Notes: generated by a model not told the origin, from the letters alone. A stretch of 64,000 bases of DNA from Actinomadura macrotermitis (GCF_009604375.1 NZ_WEGH01000002.1:1078073-1142072), one strand, 5' to 3'. Numbered from the stretch's first letter, positions 50,276-59,258 are shown. Numbers and translations: made by a program.

Positions 50276-51424
50276 ATGGTCGAGTTCCGCGTCGAGCGCC
50301 AGCCGCTCGCCGACGCCGTGGCCTGGGCGGCGCGCACCCTGCCCGCCCGCCCGGCGCTGCCGGTCCTGGCCGGCATGCTCATCGAGGCGGCCGAGGGCGG
50401 CCGGCTCGCCGTCGCCGGGTTCGACTACGAGGTGTCGGCCCGCGCGGAGATCGACGCCGAGGTGACCGCGCCGGGCCGCGTCCTGGTGCCGGGCCGGCTG
50501 CTGTCGGACATCGTGCGCAGCCTGCCCGCCCACCCGGTGGAGATCGCCGCCAAGGGCTCGGAGGTGGTGCTGCGCTGCGGCAGCGCCGAGTTCGGCCTGC
50601 AGATCATGCCGGTGGAGGACTACCCGACGCTGCCCGAGCCGCCCGCCCGCGCCGGCACCGTCTCGGGCGATGAGTTCGCCGCCGCCGTCGCCCAGGTCAC
50701 CCCGGCCGCCGGCCGCGACGACACGCTGCCGATGCTGACCGGCGTCCGGATGGACTTCGACGGCGGCGTGCTGCGCCTGGCCTGCACCGACCGCTACCGC
50801 ATCGCCGCCTGCGAGCTGCCCTGGACGCCCGCGCGGGAGGGCTTCACAGCCGGCGTCGTGGTGCCGGCCCGCACCCTGGCCGACACCGCCCGCGCGATCC
50901 GGCCGGGCACCGACGTCGCCATCGACCTGACCGGCACCGCCGACACCCTGATCGGCGTCTCGGGCGGCGGCCGCAGCATGACCACCCGGCTGCTGGACGA
51001 GCAGTACATCGACTACCGCGCCCGCCTCACCGGCACCTGGACCAGCACCGCCAAGATCCGCCGCGCCCCGTTCGTCGAGGCCATCAAGCGCGTCGCGCTG
51101 GTCACCGACCGCGGCACCCCGGTCCGGCTGGCGTTCACCGCGGACCGGCTGCAGATCCGCGCGGCCGCGGGCGACACCGCCCGCGCCAACGAGGCCATGG
51201 CCGCCGAGCTGTCCGGCGACGACATCGACATCGCCTTCAGCCCCCAGTACCTGCTGGACGGCCTGGCCGGCCTGGACACCGAGTACGCGCGCCTGGAGTG
51301 CACCGGCCCGACCAAGGCCGCCCTGCTCACCGGCGTCCCCGACCCCTCCGGCGACGAGGAGCCGGACGAGGACGGCGACACCGGCTTCCGCTACCTGGCC
51401 ATGCCCGTCCGCCTGACCGCCTGA
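50276..51424 (+). CDS. DNA polymerase III beta-clamp paralogue
   Basis: 382 residues with three clamp repeats: FRVERQPLADAVAWAARTLP with PALPVLAGMLIEAAEGGRLA; GDEFAAAVAQVTPAAGRDDT with LPMLTGVRMDFDGGVLRLAC, TDRYRIA; and FVEAIKRVALVTDRGTPVRL. It ends YLAMPVRLTA, the DnaN C-terminal signature with Ala in place of the usual Leu/Ile. It is not in the dnaA-dnaN-recF setting and sits directly behind ogt, so it is probably a second, accessory clamp. Identity as the only DnaN cannot be excluded from one window. Confidence 0.85.
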   Translation: MVEFRVERQPLADAVAWAARTLPARPALPVLAGMLIEAAEGGRLAVAGFDYEVSARAEIDAEVTAPGRVLVPGRLLSDIVRSLPAHPVEIAAKGSEVVLRCGSAEFGLQIMPVEDYPTLPEPPARAGTVSGDEFAAAVAQVTPAAGRDDTLPMLTGVRMDFDGGVLRLACTDRYRIAACELPWTPAREGFTAGVVVPARTLADTARAIRPGTDVAIDLTGTADTLIGVSGGGRSMTTRLLDEQYIDYRARLTGTWTSTAKIRRAPFVEAIKRVALVTDRGTPVRLAFTADRLQIRAAAGDTARANEAMAAELSGDDIDIAFSPQYLLDGLAGLDTEYARLECTGPTKAALLTGVPDPSGDEEPDEDGDTGFRYLAMPVRLTA

Positions 51425-51429
51425 CCGGT

Positions 51430-52467
51430 TCAGGAATCGCCGGACCGGGCGGTGATGGCCGGGCTCTCCCCGACCGCGCCGCCGGCGGTGAGCCTGTGGC
51501 TCCCCGCCAGCCAGATCCCGTCGCGGGCGGCGGTGGCGGCCAGCCAGACCGCGTCCGGTCCGTAGGGCGGCGGGGACGGGACCGCCGTCCAGCGGCGGCC
51601 GTCGAAGCGGGCGAGCTCGCCGTTGCCGCCCGCGACCCACACCTCGCCCGGCCCGGCCGCGGCCACGGTGTTGGCGCCGGTGACCGGGGCCTTCACCCGG
51701 CTCCATTTGCGACCGTTCCAACGCAGCACCCGGTCGCGGCCGACGGCCCACGCCTCGCCGGGGGAGACGGCCGCGACGCCGGTCAGCGGGAAGCGGGTGG
51801 CCGGGTGCGGCACCCGCCGCCAGGAGCGGCCGTCGCGGTGCAGGATCAGCCCGGCCCGGTCGTCCGCGCCGACCGCCCACACGTCGTCCGGGCCCGTGCC
51901 CGCGACCGCCAGCAGCTTGCCCTTGGGGAGCTGCGGCACCTCCTCGGGCAGCCAGCCGCCGTCCGCGCGGCGCAGCACCACCGGGCCGGCGGCGCCGCCC
52001 CAGGGGAAGCCGTGGCCGACCGCCCAGGTCTCGCCGCCGGCCGTCGCGACGCCGGTCAGCACCCGGCCGCGCAGCCCGTCGTCCCACGCCGTCCAGGAGG
52101 CGCCGTCCCACTCGTGCAGCAGCGGGAGCTCCACCTGGGCGATGCGGTCCAGCGCGCCGCCGACGGCGACGACGCGCCCGTCCGGCCCGGCGGCGATGTC
52201 CTGCAAAGACGCGCCGACCAGCGCCGCGCTCAGGGGCGGGCCCGGCGGCAGCGTCCAGGACGTGCCGTCCCAGCGCGCCGCGAGCGGCCGCTGCCCGGCG
52301 TTGCCCGCCACCCACACCTCGCCCGCGGGCGTGGCCGCCACGCCCGACAGCAGGTGCGGGCCCTCCACGATCGGGCGTGCGACCGGCCGCCCCGCCGGGG
52401 CGTCGCCGGACAGGGCCAGCACCGTGCCCGTGACCCCGGTGTGGCCCTGGGTCTGCTGTCGGTTCAC
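51430..52467 (-). CDS. Beta-propeller-like repeat protein, unknown
   Basis: 345 residues from GTG 52467, chosen because a GGGGGG run lies upstream; an ATG at 52554 in the same frame lacks a site. It consists of about seven repeats of a pattern such as GEVWVAGNAGQRPLAARWDG followed by W, and DDVWAVGADDRAGLILHRDG with SWRR. This W-x-G/W-V-G blade resembles galactose-oxidase/Kelch-like propellers. No signal peptide is visible, so it would be cytosolic. Function unknown. Confidence 0.65.
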   Translation of the reverse strand: MNRQQTQGHTGVTGTVLALSGDAPAGRPVARPIVEGPHLLSGVAATPAGEVWVAGNAGQRPLAARWDGTSWTLPPGPPLSAALVGASLQDIAAGPDGRVVAVGGALDRIAQVELPLLHEWDGASWTAWDDGLRGRVLTGVATAGGETWAVGHGFPWGGAAGPVVLRRADGGWLPEEVPQLPKGKLLAVAGTGPDDVWAVGADDRAGLILHRDGRSWRRVPHPATRFPLTGVAAVSPGEAWAVGRDRVLRWNGRKWSRVKAPVTGANTVAAAGPGEVWVAGGNGELARFDGRRWTAVPSPPPYGPDAVWLAATAARDGIWLAGSHRLTAGGAVGESPAITARSGDS

Positions 52468-52614
52468 GATCTCGGCCCCCCAGCTCTGGGACGAAGCTCG
52501 TCGCCGGGATCCTCGACCGTGACCGGGGTCATCGACAAGCGTCGCTTCCTCCATTCAACCAAGCGAAACGCCGCCTGGTCCCATAATGCCCGCGATGGGC
52601 CGGGCGCGCCCGGT

Positions 52615-53178
52615 TCACGGGTCCAGCACGGCCAGGATGAAGCACACGTCCGCGCCGGTGTCGTTGCCGTAGCCGTGCGGGCGGTCCCCGGTGAAGACGG
52701 CGGCGGCGCCGGTCTCCAGCCGCTCGCGGCGCCCGTCCACGTGCAGGGTGAGCGTCCCTTGCTGCACGTAGGCGATCTCCTTGGTGCCGGGGGTGTGCGC
52801 GTCGCTCTCGCGCAGCTCGCCGGGCTTCAGCTCCCAGTGCCACAGCTCCACCGAGGGCCGCGGGTCGCTGCCGGCCAGCAGCGTTCCGGTGCCGCCCGCC
52901 TCGCCGCGCCACAGCTCCACCTGCCGCCCGGGCGGGAACATCCGCACCGCGGGCTCCTGTTCCACCTGGACGAGCCGGGTGAGCGGCACCCCGAGCGCCT
53001 CGGAGATGCGCGTCAGCGTGCTCAGGTTGGGGTTGCCGCGGCCCTGCTCCAGCCCGACCAGCACGCCCTTGCTGACCCCGGCCCGGCCGGCCAGCTCGTC
53101 CAGGCTCCAGCCGTGCCCGGCGCGCAGGGCCCGCACGGTCCGCGCGACGGCCTCGCCGATCGCCTCCTGCTCGCTCAA
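52615..53178 (-). CDS. XRE-cupin transcriptional regulator
   Basis: 187 residues. Helix-turn-helix: TVRALRAGHGWSLDELAGRA, GVSKGVLVGLEQGRGNPNLS, TLTRISEALG. C-terminal cupin: HTPGTKEIAYVQQGTLTLHV and GDRPHGYGNDTGADVCFIL. XRE-cupin proteins bind small amino-acid-like ligands. It diverges from the B3/4-EamA pair and is their probable regulator. Confidence 0.9.
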   Translation of the reverse strand: MSEQEAIGEAVARTVRALRAGHGWSLDELAGRAGVSKGVLVGLEQGRGNPNLSTLTRISEALGVPLTRLVQVEQEPAVRMFPPGRQVELWRGEAGGTGTLLAGSDPRPSVELWHWELKPGELRESDAHTPGTKEIAYVQQGTLTLHVDGRRERLETGAAAVFTGDRPHGYGNDTGADVCFILAVLDP

Positions 53179-53275
53179 GGTTCCTCCCGCCCGCCAGCGT
53201 ACGGAACCATCCTCCCGGTCGGTACACTGCTATGCGTAGTTCATTAAAGTGACCGCCATCGAGGATGGAGCCGGG

Positions 53276-53941
53276 ATGCTGGACGCGATCACCGTCGACG
53301 AGGCCGTACACGAGCTGCGGCCCGACTTCGCGGTGCTCGTCATGACCGCCGAGGGCCTGGACAACGGCCCGAGCGACGACGAGTCGGCGGCGTGGCTGGC
53401 CGAGGCCGCCAAGAACGCCCCCGTGGACGACCCCCACCTGGACGCCTGGCGCGACGCCTACCGGGCCTTCGGCGCCAAGCCGCAGCGCACCCGCCCCTCC
53501 GTGGACGCCCTGCTGCGCCGCGTCGACGCGCTGCCCGCCGTCAACAAGGTGGTGGACGCCTACAACGCCGTCAGCGTCGCCTACGCCCTGCCCATCGGCG
53601 GCGAGGACCTGGACGCCTACCAGGGACCCGCGCGCCTGGTCCGCGCCACCGGCGACGAGCCGTTCGACACCACCGCCGCCGGCGAGCCCGCCGTGGAGCA
53701 CCCCGCCGCCGGCGAGGTCGTGTGGCGCGACGACGCCGGCGTCACCTGCCGCCGCTGGAACTGGCGCCAGTGCGTGCGCACCCGCCTCACCGAGGACACC
53801 CGCAACGCGCTGTTCCTGCTGGAGACCCTCGCCCCCTACGAGCCCGCGCGCCTGCGGGAGGCGGGCGAGGCGCTCGCCGCGCGGCTGCGCGGGATCACCC
53901 CGGGCGTGCGGATCGGGACCCGGCTCGTCGGCGGAGCGTGA
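53276..53941 (+). CDS. B3/4 domain protein (PheRS beta-like editing domain)
   Basis: 221 residues from ATG 53276 with GGAG upstream; GTG 53249 is the alternative. It matches free-standing B3/4 proteins: YRAFGAKPQRTRPSVDALLR, RVDALPAVNKVVDAYNAVSV, ALPIGGEDLDAYQGPARLVR, GEVVWRDDAGVTCRRWNWRQ. The B3/4 fold hydrolyses mischarged Tyr-tRNA(Phe) in phenylalanyl-tRNA synthetase; free-standing versions may deacylate tRNA or bind amino acids. Stop and next ATG share one base (TGATG). Confidence 0.85.
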   Translation: MLDAITVDEAVHELRPDFAVLVMTAEGLDNGPSDDESAAWLAEAAKNAPVDDPHLDAWRDAYRAFGAKPQRTRPSVDALLRRVDALPAVNKVVDAYNAVSVAYALPIGGEDLDAYQGPARLVRATGDEPFDTTAAGEPAVEHPAAGEVVWRDDAGVTCRRWNWRQCVRTRLTEDTRNALFLLETLAPYEPARLREAGEALAARLRGITPGVRIGTRLVGGA

Positions 53942-54807
53942 TGGTCACCGTCCTCGCCCTCGCGGCGGCCCTCGCCTACGGCGTCGCCGACTTCCTCGGC
54001 GGCGCCGTCGCGCGCCGCTCGACCGCGCTGAAGGCCGTCGCCCTGTGCGTCCCGGTCGGCCTGGCCGTCCTGCTGGCGGCGGCGCTGCTCACCGGCGGCC
54101 GCCCGACCGGCGCGGGCCTGGCGGCCGGCCTGGCCGGCGGCCTGGCGGGCGGCGCCGGCCTGATCACCTTCTACCGGGCGCTCGCCCGCGGCCCGATGAG
54201 CGTCGTCGCGCCGGTGTCGGCGCTGGCCGCGGCGCTGCTGCCGGTCCTGGCGGGCGTCGCGCGCGGCGAGCGGCTGGACACCGGGTCGATCGTCGGGGTG
54301 CTGCTCTGCCTCGTCGCGATCGGCCTGGTCAGCATGGAGAGCGGCGGCGCCGACCGGCCCGCCGGCCGGAGCCCGCTCGACAACGGCCCCCTCATGGCGG
54401 CGGTGTCGGGCGCCTGCTTCGGCGTCTTCTTCATCATGCTGAAGGCCGCCGGGGACGGCGGGGGCCTCTGGCCGCTGGTCGCGGCCCGCGCCGGCAACCT
54501 GATCGCGGTCGGGGTGGCGCTGCTGGTCGCGTTCCGGCTGCACGGCGGCCTGCCCGGCCCCCGCCTCACCGGCCGGGCGGTCGTCGGCCTCGCGCTGCTG
54601 TCGGGCGCCCTCGACGCCGCCGCCAACACGCTGTACTTCCTGGCCGCGCAGGCCGGGCTGCTCAGCCTGGCCGCCGTGCTGACGTCCCTGTACCCCGCGA
54701 TCACCGTGCTGCTGGCCCGCGTCGCCTACAGCGAGCGGCTGCGCGCGGTGCAGCGCGTCGGCATGGGCGTCGCGGTCGCGGGCGTCACCCTGGTCACCGT
54801 CGGCTGA
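53941..54807 (+). CDS. EamA-family (DMT) transporter
   Basis: 288 residues with ten hydrophobic segments in two EamA repeats (ALAAALAYGVADFLGGAVAR, YRALARGPMSVVAPVSALAA; SGACFGVFFIMLKAAG, LTSLYPAITVLLARVAYSER). Translationally coupled to the B3/4 gene. Known EamA proteins export amino acids or metabolites, so the trio may sense, hydrolyse and expel an amino acid analogue (inference). Confidence 0.9.
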   Translation: MVTVLALAAALAYGVADFLGGAVARRSTALKAVALCVPVGLAVLLAAALLTGGRPTGAGLAAGLAGGLAGGAGLITFYRALARGPMSVVAPVSALAAALLPVLAGVARGERLDTGSIVGVLLCLVAIGLVSMESGGADRPAGRSPLDNGPLMAAVSGACFGVFFIMLKAAGDGGGLWPLVAARAGNLIAVGVALLVAFRLHGGLPGPRLTGRAVVGLALLSGALDAAANTLYFLAAQAGLLSLAAVLTSLYPAITVLLARVAYSERLRAVQRVGMGVAVAGVTLVTVG

Positions 54808-54812
54808 GCGTA

Positions 54813-54844
54813 CGTGGCGGGCCGCCCGCCGGCGGCCCGCCACG
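54813..54844. terminator. Bidirectional terminator
   Basis: Fourteen perfect pairs (54813-54826 with 54831-54844) around a four-base loop CGCC, between the convergent EamA and ABC ATPase genes. Confidence 0.85.
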
Positions 54845-54845
54845 G

Positions 54846-55628
54846 TCACGCGTCCTTGCCGGTGTCCCGGTCGATCTCGCCGACGCGGGCCGCCGCCGGG
54901 TCCAGCACCCGCGACAGGAAGGTGCGGGTGCGCTCGTGCCCGGGGTTCTCGATCACCTGGGCCGGCGGGCCCTGCTCGACGACGACGCCGCCGTCCATGA
55001 ACACCACCCGGTCGGCGACCTCCCGGGCGAAGCTCATCTCGTGGGTGACCACCATCATCGTCATCCCCTCGCGGGCGAGCCCGCGCATGACGCCGAGGAC
55101 GTCGCCGACGAGCTCGGGGTCCAGCGCGGAGGTCGGCTCGTCGAACAGCATGACCTGCGGGCCCATCGCCAGCGCCCGGGCGATCGCGACCCGCTGCTGC
55201 TGGCCGCCCGACAGCTGCGCCGGGTAGGCGTCCATCTTGTCGTCCAGGCCGACCCGGGCCAGGTTCTGCCGGGCGACCTTCTCGGCCTCCTCCTTGCCCC
55301 GCTTCAGCACCTTGCGCTGCGCGATCATGACGTTGCCGAGCGCGGTGAGGTGCGGGAACAGGTTGAACGACTGGAACACCATGCCGATCCGCCGCCGCAC
55401 CGCGTCGATGTCGACCTCGGGGTCGGTGACCTCGGCGCCGGCGACCCGCACCGTCCCCGCGGTCGGCTCCTCCAGCAGGTTGACGCAGCGCAGCAGCGTC
55501 GACTTGCCCGACCCCGACGGGCCGATCACGCAGACGACCTCGCCGCTCTCGACGCGGAGGTCGATGCCGCGCAGCACCTCCAGTGAGCCGAACGACTTGC
55601 GCAGCCCGGTGATCTCGATGGCGCTCAT
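54846..55628 (-). CDS. Polar amino acid ABC transporter ATPase (GlnQ-like)
   Basis: 260 residues. Walker [22 protein letters not shown]-loop [13 protein letters not shown], signature [19 protein letters not shown], Walker [19 protein letters not shown], switch VVTHEM. The RCVNLLE and FNLFPHLT segments are typical of the PAAT (glutamine/glutamate) subfamily. Its ATG overlaps the permease stop by four bases. Confidence 0.94.
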   Translation of the reverse strand: MSAIEITGLRKSFGSLEVLRGIDLRVESGEVVCVIGPSGSGKSTLLRCVNLLEEPTAGTVRVAGAEVTDPEVDIDAVRRRIGMVFQSFNLFPHLTALGNVMIAQRKVLKRGKEEAEKVARQNLARVGLDDKMDAYPAQLSGGQQQRVAIARALAMGPQVMLFDEPTSALDPELVGDVLGVMRGLAREGMTMMVVTHEMSFAREVADRVVFMDGGVVVEQGPPAQVIENPGHERTRTFLSRVLDPAAARVGEIDRDTGKDA

Positions 55629-56452
55629 CGCTGCCCCCTCTTCTGCCGGGCCTCCAGGCGCCGGGCCAGGTAGCCGAGCGGGATCGTGATGATGAGGTAG
55701 CAGAGGCCCGCCACCAGGATCGGCGTGGTGTTGCCGCGCTCGCTGGCCAGGTCGGTCCCGAACTTGGCCAGCTCCCGCTGGTTCAGCGTCACCCCGATGA
55801 ACAGCGCCAGCGAGGAGTCCTTGAACAGCAGCACCAGCTCGTTGGTCAGCGGCGGGATCACCACCCGGAACGCCTGCGGGACGACGATCGAGCGCATGGC
55901 GCGGCCGTGCGACATGCCGAGCGAGCGCGCCGCCTCCAGCTGGCCGCGCGGCACCGCCTCGATGCCCGCGCGGATCGTCTCGGCCATGTAGGCGGCCGAC
56001 ACCAGGCCGAGCGCGAGCGCGACCTGGCCGTAGAAGCCGCCGGGCAGCTCGGTGCCGGGGAAGGCCAGCGGGATGCCCGTCCCGACGAAGATGAAGATCA
56101 GCAGGGCGGGCAGGCCGCGGAACACCTCGATGTAGGCGATCGCGAACCACCGGTAGGGCAGCACCGACGACAGCCGCATCAGCGCGATGAGCAGCCCCGC
56201 GACCAGCCCGAGGACGAACCCGCTGATCGTGAAGATCACCGTGTTGCGCAGCCCGACGGTGAGGATCTCGGGGAACAGCCGCCCCATCTCGTCGGGGTTG
56301 AAGAAGTTGGTCTTCAGCGCCTGCCAGTCGGCCAGCGCCACCACCAGCAGGACCGCGGCGACGAAGACGGCGTACTCGCCGCCGAGGACCAGCTGCCGGC
56401 GCCGCCGCCGGGTCAGCCCGCCGCGCGGGGCGGGAGTGTCGACGCCCGCCAT
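55625..56452 (-). CDS. Polar amino acid ABC transporter permease
   Basis: 275 residues with a basic N-terminus, one extra N-terminal membrane segment, then the five-helix HEQRO permease domain ([40 protein letters not shown]). The EAA loop reads [20 protein letters not shown]. One base separates its start from the binding-protein stop. A single permease gene implies a homodimeric importer. Confidence 0.93.
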   Translation of the reverse strand: MAGVDTPAPRGGLTRRRRRQLVLGGEYAVFVAAVLLVVALADWQALKTNFFNPDEMGRLFPEILTVGLRNTVIFTISGFVLGLVAGLLIALMRLSSVLPYRWFAIAYIEVFRGLPALLIFIFVGTGIPLAFPGTELPGGFYGQVALALGLVSAAYMAETIRAGIEAVPRGQLEAARSLGMSHGRAMRSIVVPQAFRVVIPPLTNELVLLFKDSSLALFIGVTLNQRELAKFGTDLASERGNTTPILVAGLCYLIITIPLGYLARRLEARQKRGQR

Positions 56453-56453
56453 G

Positions 56454-57290
56454 TCACTGCGCCGCCGGCATCGGACCGATCCACTTCTCGTAGATCCGCT
56501 TGTAGGTGCCGTCGGCCCTGGCGTCGGCGATGGCCTTGTTGAGGGCCTTCAGCAGCTCGGGGTTCTTGCCCTTGCGGACCGCGAACCCGTACTTCTCGCC
56601 GGTGTCGAAGTCGCCCAGCCGGTCGTAGGCGGCGTTCTGCGGGTTCTTCAGCCACCCCTGGATCACCGGGTAGTCCTCGACGATCACGTCGACGCGGCCG
56701 GTGCGCAGCCCGTTCAGCAGCCCCGGCGAGTCCTTGAACGACACGCTGTTCAGGCCCTTGCCGCGGGCGTACTCCTCGCCGGTGGTCGACGCCTGGGTGC
56801 CGACCTTCAGCCCGGCGGCCTTGACCTCCTCCAGCGAGGCGTACCGCTTGCCGCCCTTCTTGCCCATCAGCGCCTGGGTGGCGTCGAAGTAGGGCTCGGT
56901 GAAGTCGATGTACTTCGCCCGGTCGGGCTTGATCGTCATGCCGGCGGCGGCCAGGTCGCACTTGCCGGCGTTCAGCGCCGACCCCGTCTTGATCGTCTCG
57001 AACGGGGTGTCGATGATCTTCTGGGTGACGCCCAGCCTCTTGGCCGCCAGGTCGATGACGTCGACGTCGAACCCGACGACCTTGCCGCCCTGCTCGGACT
57101 GGAACGGCGGGTAGGGCAGGTGCGTGCAGGTGGTGAGCTGACCCTTCTTGACCAGCTTCACCCCCTGGACCGTCGCGCCGTCGTCGCCGCCGCACGCCGA
57201 CACCGCGGACAGGGCGAGCGCGGCCACCGCCGCGGCCAGCACCGGGCGCCGCAGGCGTGGTCCGCGCGGGGAGAGGTTCTGTCCGGTCAC
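56454..57290 (-). CDS. Polar amino acid-binding lipoprotein (SBP family 3)
   Basis: 278 residues, GTG start behind AGGAGG. Lipobox VSAC after a hydrophobic stretch. SBP_bac_3 motifs: CTHLPYPPFQSEQGGKVVGF, DVDVIDLAAKRLG, CDLAAAGMTIKPDRAKYIDF, TEPYFDATQALM and DVIVEDYPVIQGWL. The GF-D-VD and R-K-IDFTEPY signatures point to a polar amino acid ligand; the exact one is unknown. First gene of the importer operon. Confidence 0.94.
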   Translation of the reverse strand: MTGQNLSPRGPRLRRPVLAAAVAALALSAVSACGGDDGATVQGVKLVKKGQLTTCTHLPYPPFQSEQGGKVVGFDVDVIDLAAKRLGVTQKIIDTPFETIKTGSALNAGKCDLAAAGMTIKPDRAKYIDFTEPYFDATQALMGKKGGKRYASLEEVKAAGLKVGTQASTTGEEYARGKGLNSVSFKDSPGLLNGLRTGRVDVIVEDYPVIQGWLKNPQNAAYDRLGDFDTGEKYGFAVRKGKNPELLKALNKAIADARADGTYKRIYEKWIGPMPAAQ

Positions 57291-57535
57291 GGGTCCTCCT
57301 GGTCGTTCTTGCTGATCAAGGCACTATGCCACCTCCGCCCCCGGCCACATTCGGCTGGCCCTCCCGTTGTCCCCGGAAGCCCGCCGGTTGGGAGACTTCG
57401 CACCTCCACAACAGGAAAAGGGGAGAACGTTCGCTGAAGGACAGCCGCCGTACGAGGCGGAGGACGGCATCGGGCTTTGCCCGGTCGGTGGCAGCGCCGG
57501 CCCGCAGGCCGTCCGCACCCGCTGCCAACGCGAAA

Positions 57536-57559
57536 GGGCCGCCTGATGTCAGGCGGCCC
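57536..57559. terminator. Terminator downstream of tRNA-Ser
   Basis: GGGCCGCCTGA-TG-TCAGGCGGCCC, eleven perfect pairs, extended by AAA/TTT on either side. It lies eight bases beyond the tRNA 3' end on the minus strand, with TTT following there. Confidence 0.85.
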
Positions 57560-57566
57560 TTTTCGG

Positions 57567-57654
57567 TGGCGGTGGTGGTGGGATTCGAACCCACGGAAGC
57601 TTGCACTTCACACGCTTTCGAGGCGTGCGCCCTCGTCCACTAGGCGACACCACC
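57567..57654 (-). tRNA. tRNA-Ser (anticodon CGA)
   Basis: Class II tRNA with encoded CCA (57567-57569). Acceptor GGTGGTG/CACCACC; anticodon arm CACGC-CTCGAAA-GCGTG with CGA at 57620-57618, reading UCG; a long variable arm (GAAG...CTTC); T-arm GTGGG-TTCGAAT-CCCAC. The long variable arm and discriminator G are serine identity elements. Ten bases separate its 5' end from the tadA stop. Confidence 0.97.
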
Positions 57655-57664
57655 GCGGGAGAGC

Positions 57665-58147
57665 CTACCCGACTCTGCGAGTGGTGAAGAACTCGGTTAA
57701 CAGCGCGCCGCACTCGGGGGCCAGCACCTCGGCGACGACCTCGGGGCGGTGGTTCAGCCGGCGGTCGCGGACGACGTCCCACAGCGACCCGGCCGCGCCG
57801 CCCTTCAGGTCGACCGCGCCGTACACGATCCGGCCGATCCGGGCCTGGACGGCGGCGCCCGCGCACATCGTGCAGGGCTCCAGCGTGACCACCAGCGTGC
57901 AGCCCGTCAGCCGCCACTCGCCGCGGGCCGCGGCGGCGGCGCGCATCGCGACGATCTCGGCGTGGCCGGTCGGGTCGCCGGTGCGCTCGCGGTCGTTGTG
58001 CCCGGTGCCGATGACGGCTCCGGCGGCGTCCAGCACGACGGCGCCGACCGGCACGTCCCCGGCCGCGCCCGCCAGCCGCGCCTCGGCCAGCGCCCGGCGC
58101 ATCGCGTCCTGGTAGGCGGTGGCCTCGGGCGCTGTGTCGTCAATCAC
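57665..58147 (-). CDS. tadA: tRNA-specific adenosine deaminase
   Basis: 160 residues, GTG start. Deaminase motif GHAEIVAMRAAAAARGEWRL (zinc His and catalytic Glu) and VTLEPCTMCAGAAVQARIGR (PCxxC zinc ligands). It converts A34 to inosine in tRNA-Arg(ACG). Overlaps the upstream associated-protein gene by eight bases. Confidence 0.94.
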   Translation of the reverse strand: MIDDTAPEATAYQDAMRRALAEARLAGAAGDVPVGAVVLDAAGAVIGTGHNDRERTGDPTGHAEIVAMRAAAAARGEWRLTGCTLVVTLEPCTMCAGAAVQARIGRIVYGAVDLKGGAAGSLWDVVRDRRLNHRPEVVAEVLAPECGALLTEFFTTRRVG

Positions 58148-58577
58148 GGAGCCGGTCGAACTCCTCGCCGAACCCCGCCAGCTCGGCGATCCGCGGCAGC
58201 GCGTCGCTCGGCAGGGCCCGGTCGCCGAGGTCGCCCAGCTGGGCGCCCGAGACGCCGAGGTCCTCCAGCAGCCCGGGGTCGCCGCCCGCCGCGCCGTCGG
58301 GGGCGTCGCCGACGAGCGGGTGCAGCAGGCCGCCGAGCCCGTCGCCGCGGACCGTCGACACGAACGCCCGCGGGTCGTCCTCGCCGTCCAGCCGCAGCAC
58401 GGCGAACCAGTCGTCGTCCTGCTCGATCAGCAGCACGACCGACTCGCCGTAGGTCTCCACGGCGGCCTCGCGCATCTGGTCGGCGACGTCGTCGACACTG
58501 GCGGCCTCGGCGAGTTCCGGCTCGGTCCCGACCCACCCCTCGGCGGTACGGGCGAACACGGCGGCGAAATAGGGCAC
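58140..58577 (-). CDS. TadA-associated protein (first paralogue)
   Basis: 145 residues from GTG 58577, the start expected from the family opening PYFAAVFARTAEGWVG; an upstream GTG (58595) is in frame. Pattern: VVLLIEQDDDWFAVLRLDGE, DDPRAFVSTVRGDGLGGLLH, ending FGEEFDRLRD. It matches the actinobacterial tRNA-adenosine-deaminase-associated family, whose function is unknown. Overlaps tadA by eight bases. Confidence 0.82.
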   Translation of the reverse strand: MPYFAAVFARTAEGWVGTEPELAEAASVDDVADQMREAAVETYGESVVLLIEQDDDWFAVLRLDGEDDPRAFVSTVRGDGLGGLLHPLVGDAPDGAAGGDPGLLEDLGVSGAQLGDLGDRALPSDALPRIAELAGFGEEFDRLRD

Positions 58578-58632
58578 GGCTTCATTGTGACCCACGGGGC
58601 CGGGCCGGTCACATCCCCCGCCGCAGGTCAGC

Positions 58633-59118
58633 TCAGGTCAGGGTGTCGAGCGCGCGCTCGAAGGCGGGGCCGAAGCCGAGCCGCCCGGCGATGCTGAGCA
58701 GCATCTCGTCGGGGTAGAGCTCCAGGTCGCCGGAGATCGCGCCGAGCTCCATCTCGTCCAGCCCGAGATCGGCGAAGATCGACATGTCGCCGACCGGCAG
58801 CACCTGGTCCAGCTCCTCGTCCTCGGGGATCGGGATGTCCAGGTAGTCCAGCACCTGGCCGGCGAGCGGCCAGTCGACCGAGGCGGTCACGTCCGACAGG
58901 AAGACCATCACCTCGTCGCCGAGCAGCCGGATCGCGACGAAGAAGTCGTCGCCCACCGACACCAGCCCGATGGTGCCGCCGAGGCTCGGCTGCTGGCGCA
59001 GCGCATGGATCAGCCCATCGAGGTCCTCGGTCAGCGCGACCGGGAGGATCTCGGCGTCCGGCCGGTCGTCTTCCCGGTACACCACGACAGCGAAATCCGT
59101 CGCGTCCACATCCGTCAT
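58633..59118 (-). CDS. TadA-associated protein (second paralogue)
   Basis: 161 residues from ATG 59118 (GTG 59124 also possible). FAVVVYREDDRPDAEILPVA, GLVSVGDDFFVAIRLLGDEV, MVFLSDVTASVDWPLAGQVL. The same architecture and the FLSD/FVS motif after the central strand suggest a diverged tandem duplicate of the preceding protein. Fifty-five bases separate the two. Confidence 0.75.
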   Translation of the reverse strand: MTDVDATDFAVVVYREDDRPDAEILPVALTEDLDGLIHALRQQPSLGGTIGLVSVGDDFFVAIRLLGDEVMVFLSDVTASVDWPLAGQVLDYLDIPIPEDEELDQVLPVGDMSIFADLGLDEMELGAISGDLELYPDEMLLSIAGRLGFGPAFERALDTLT

Positions 59119-59258
59119 GTCCACCCCACCGGCGCGTCTCCTGCCAGGGCATGGTCGCAGATGCAGCGCGCCCTCGCGTCCCTCATCGCCGAACTGGCGC
59201 CCGGCGGGAGGGCACGGCGCCCTTGGCGGCGCCGCCGGACGAATCTACTCGATGCCGA

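Noticed and set aside
50276..51424. Canonical dnaN of the dnaA-dnaN-recF operon
   Set aside because: None of the expected neighbours (dnaA, recF, gyrB) are here; the gene follows ogt.
57567..57654. tRNA-Ser as an integration site for a mobile element
   Set aside because: No integrase gene and no repeated copy of the tRNA 3' end was seen nearby, and flanking genes are core.
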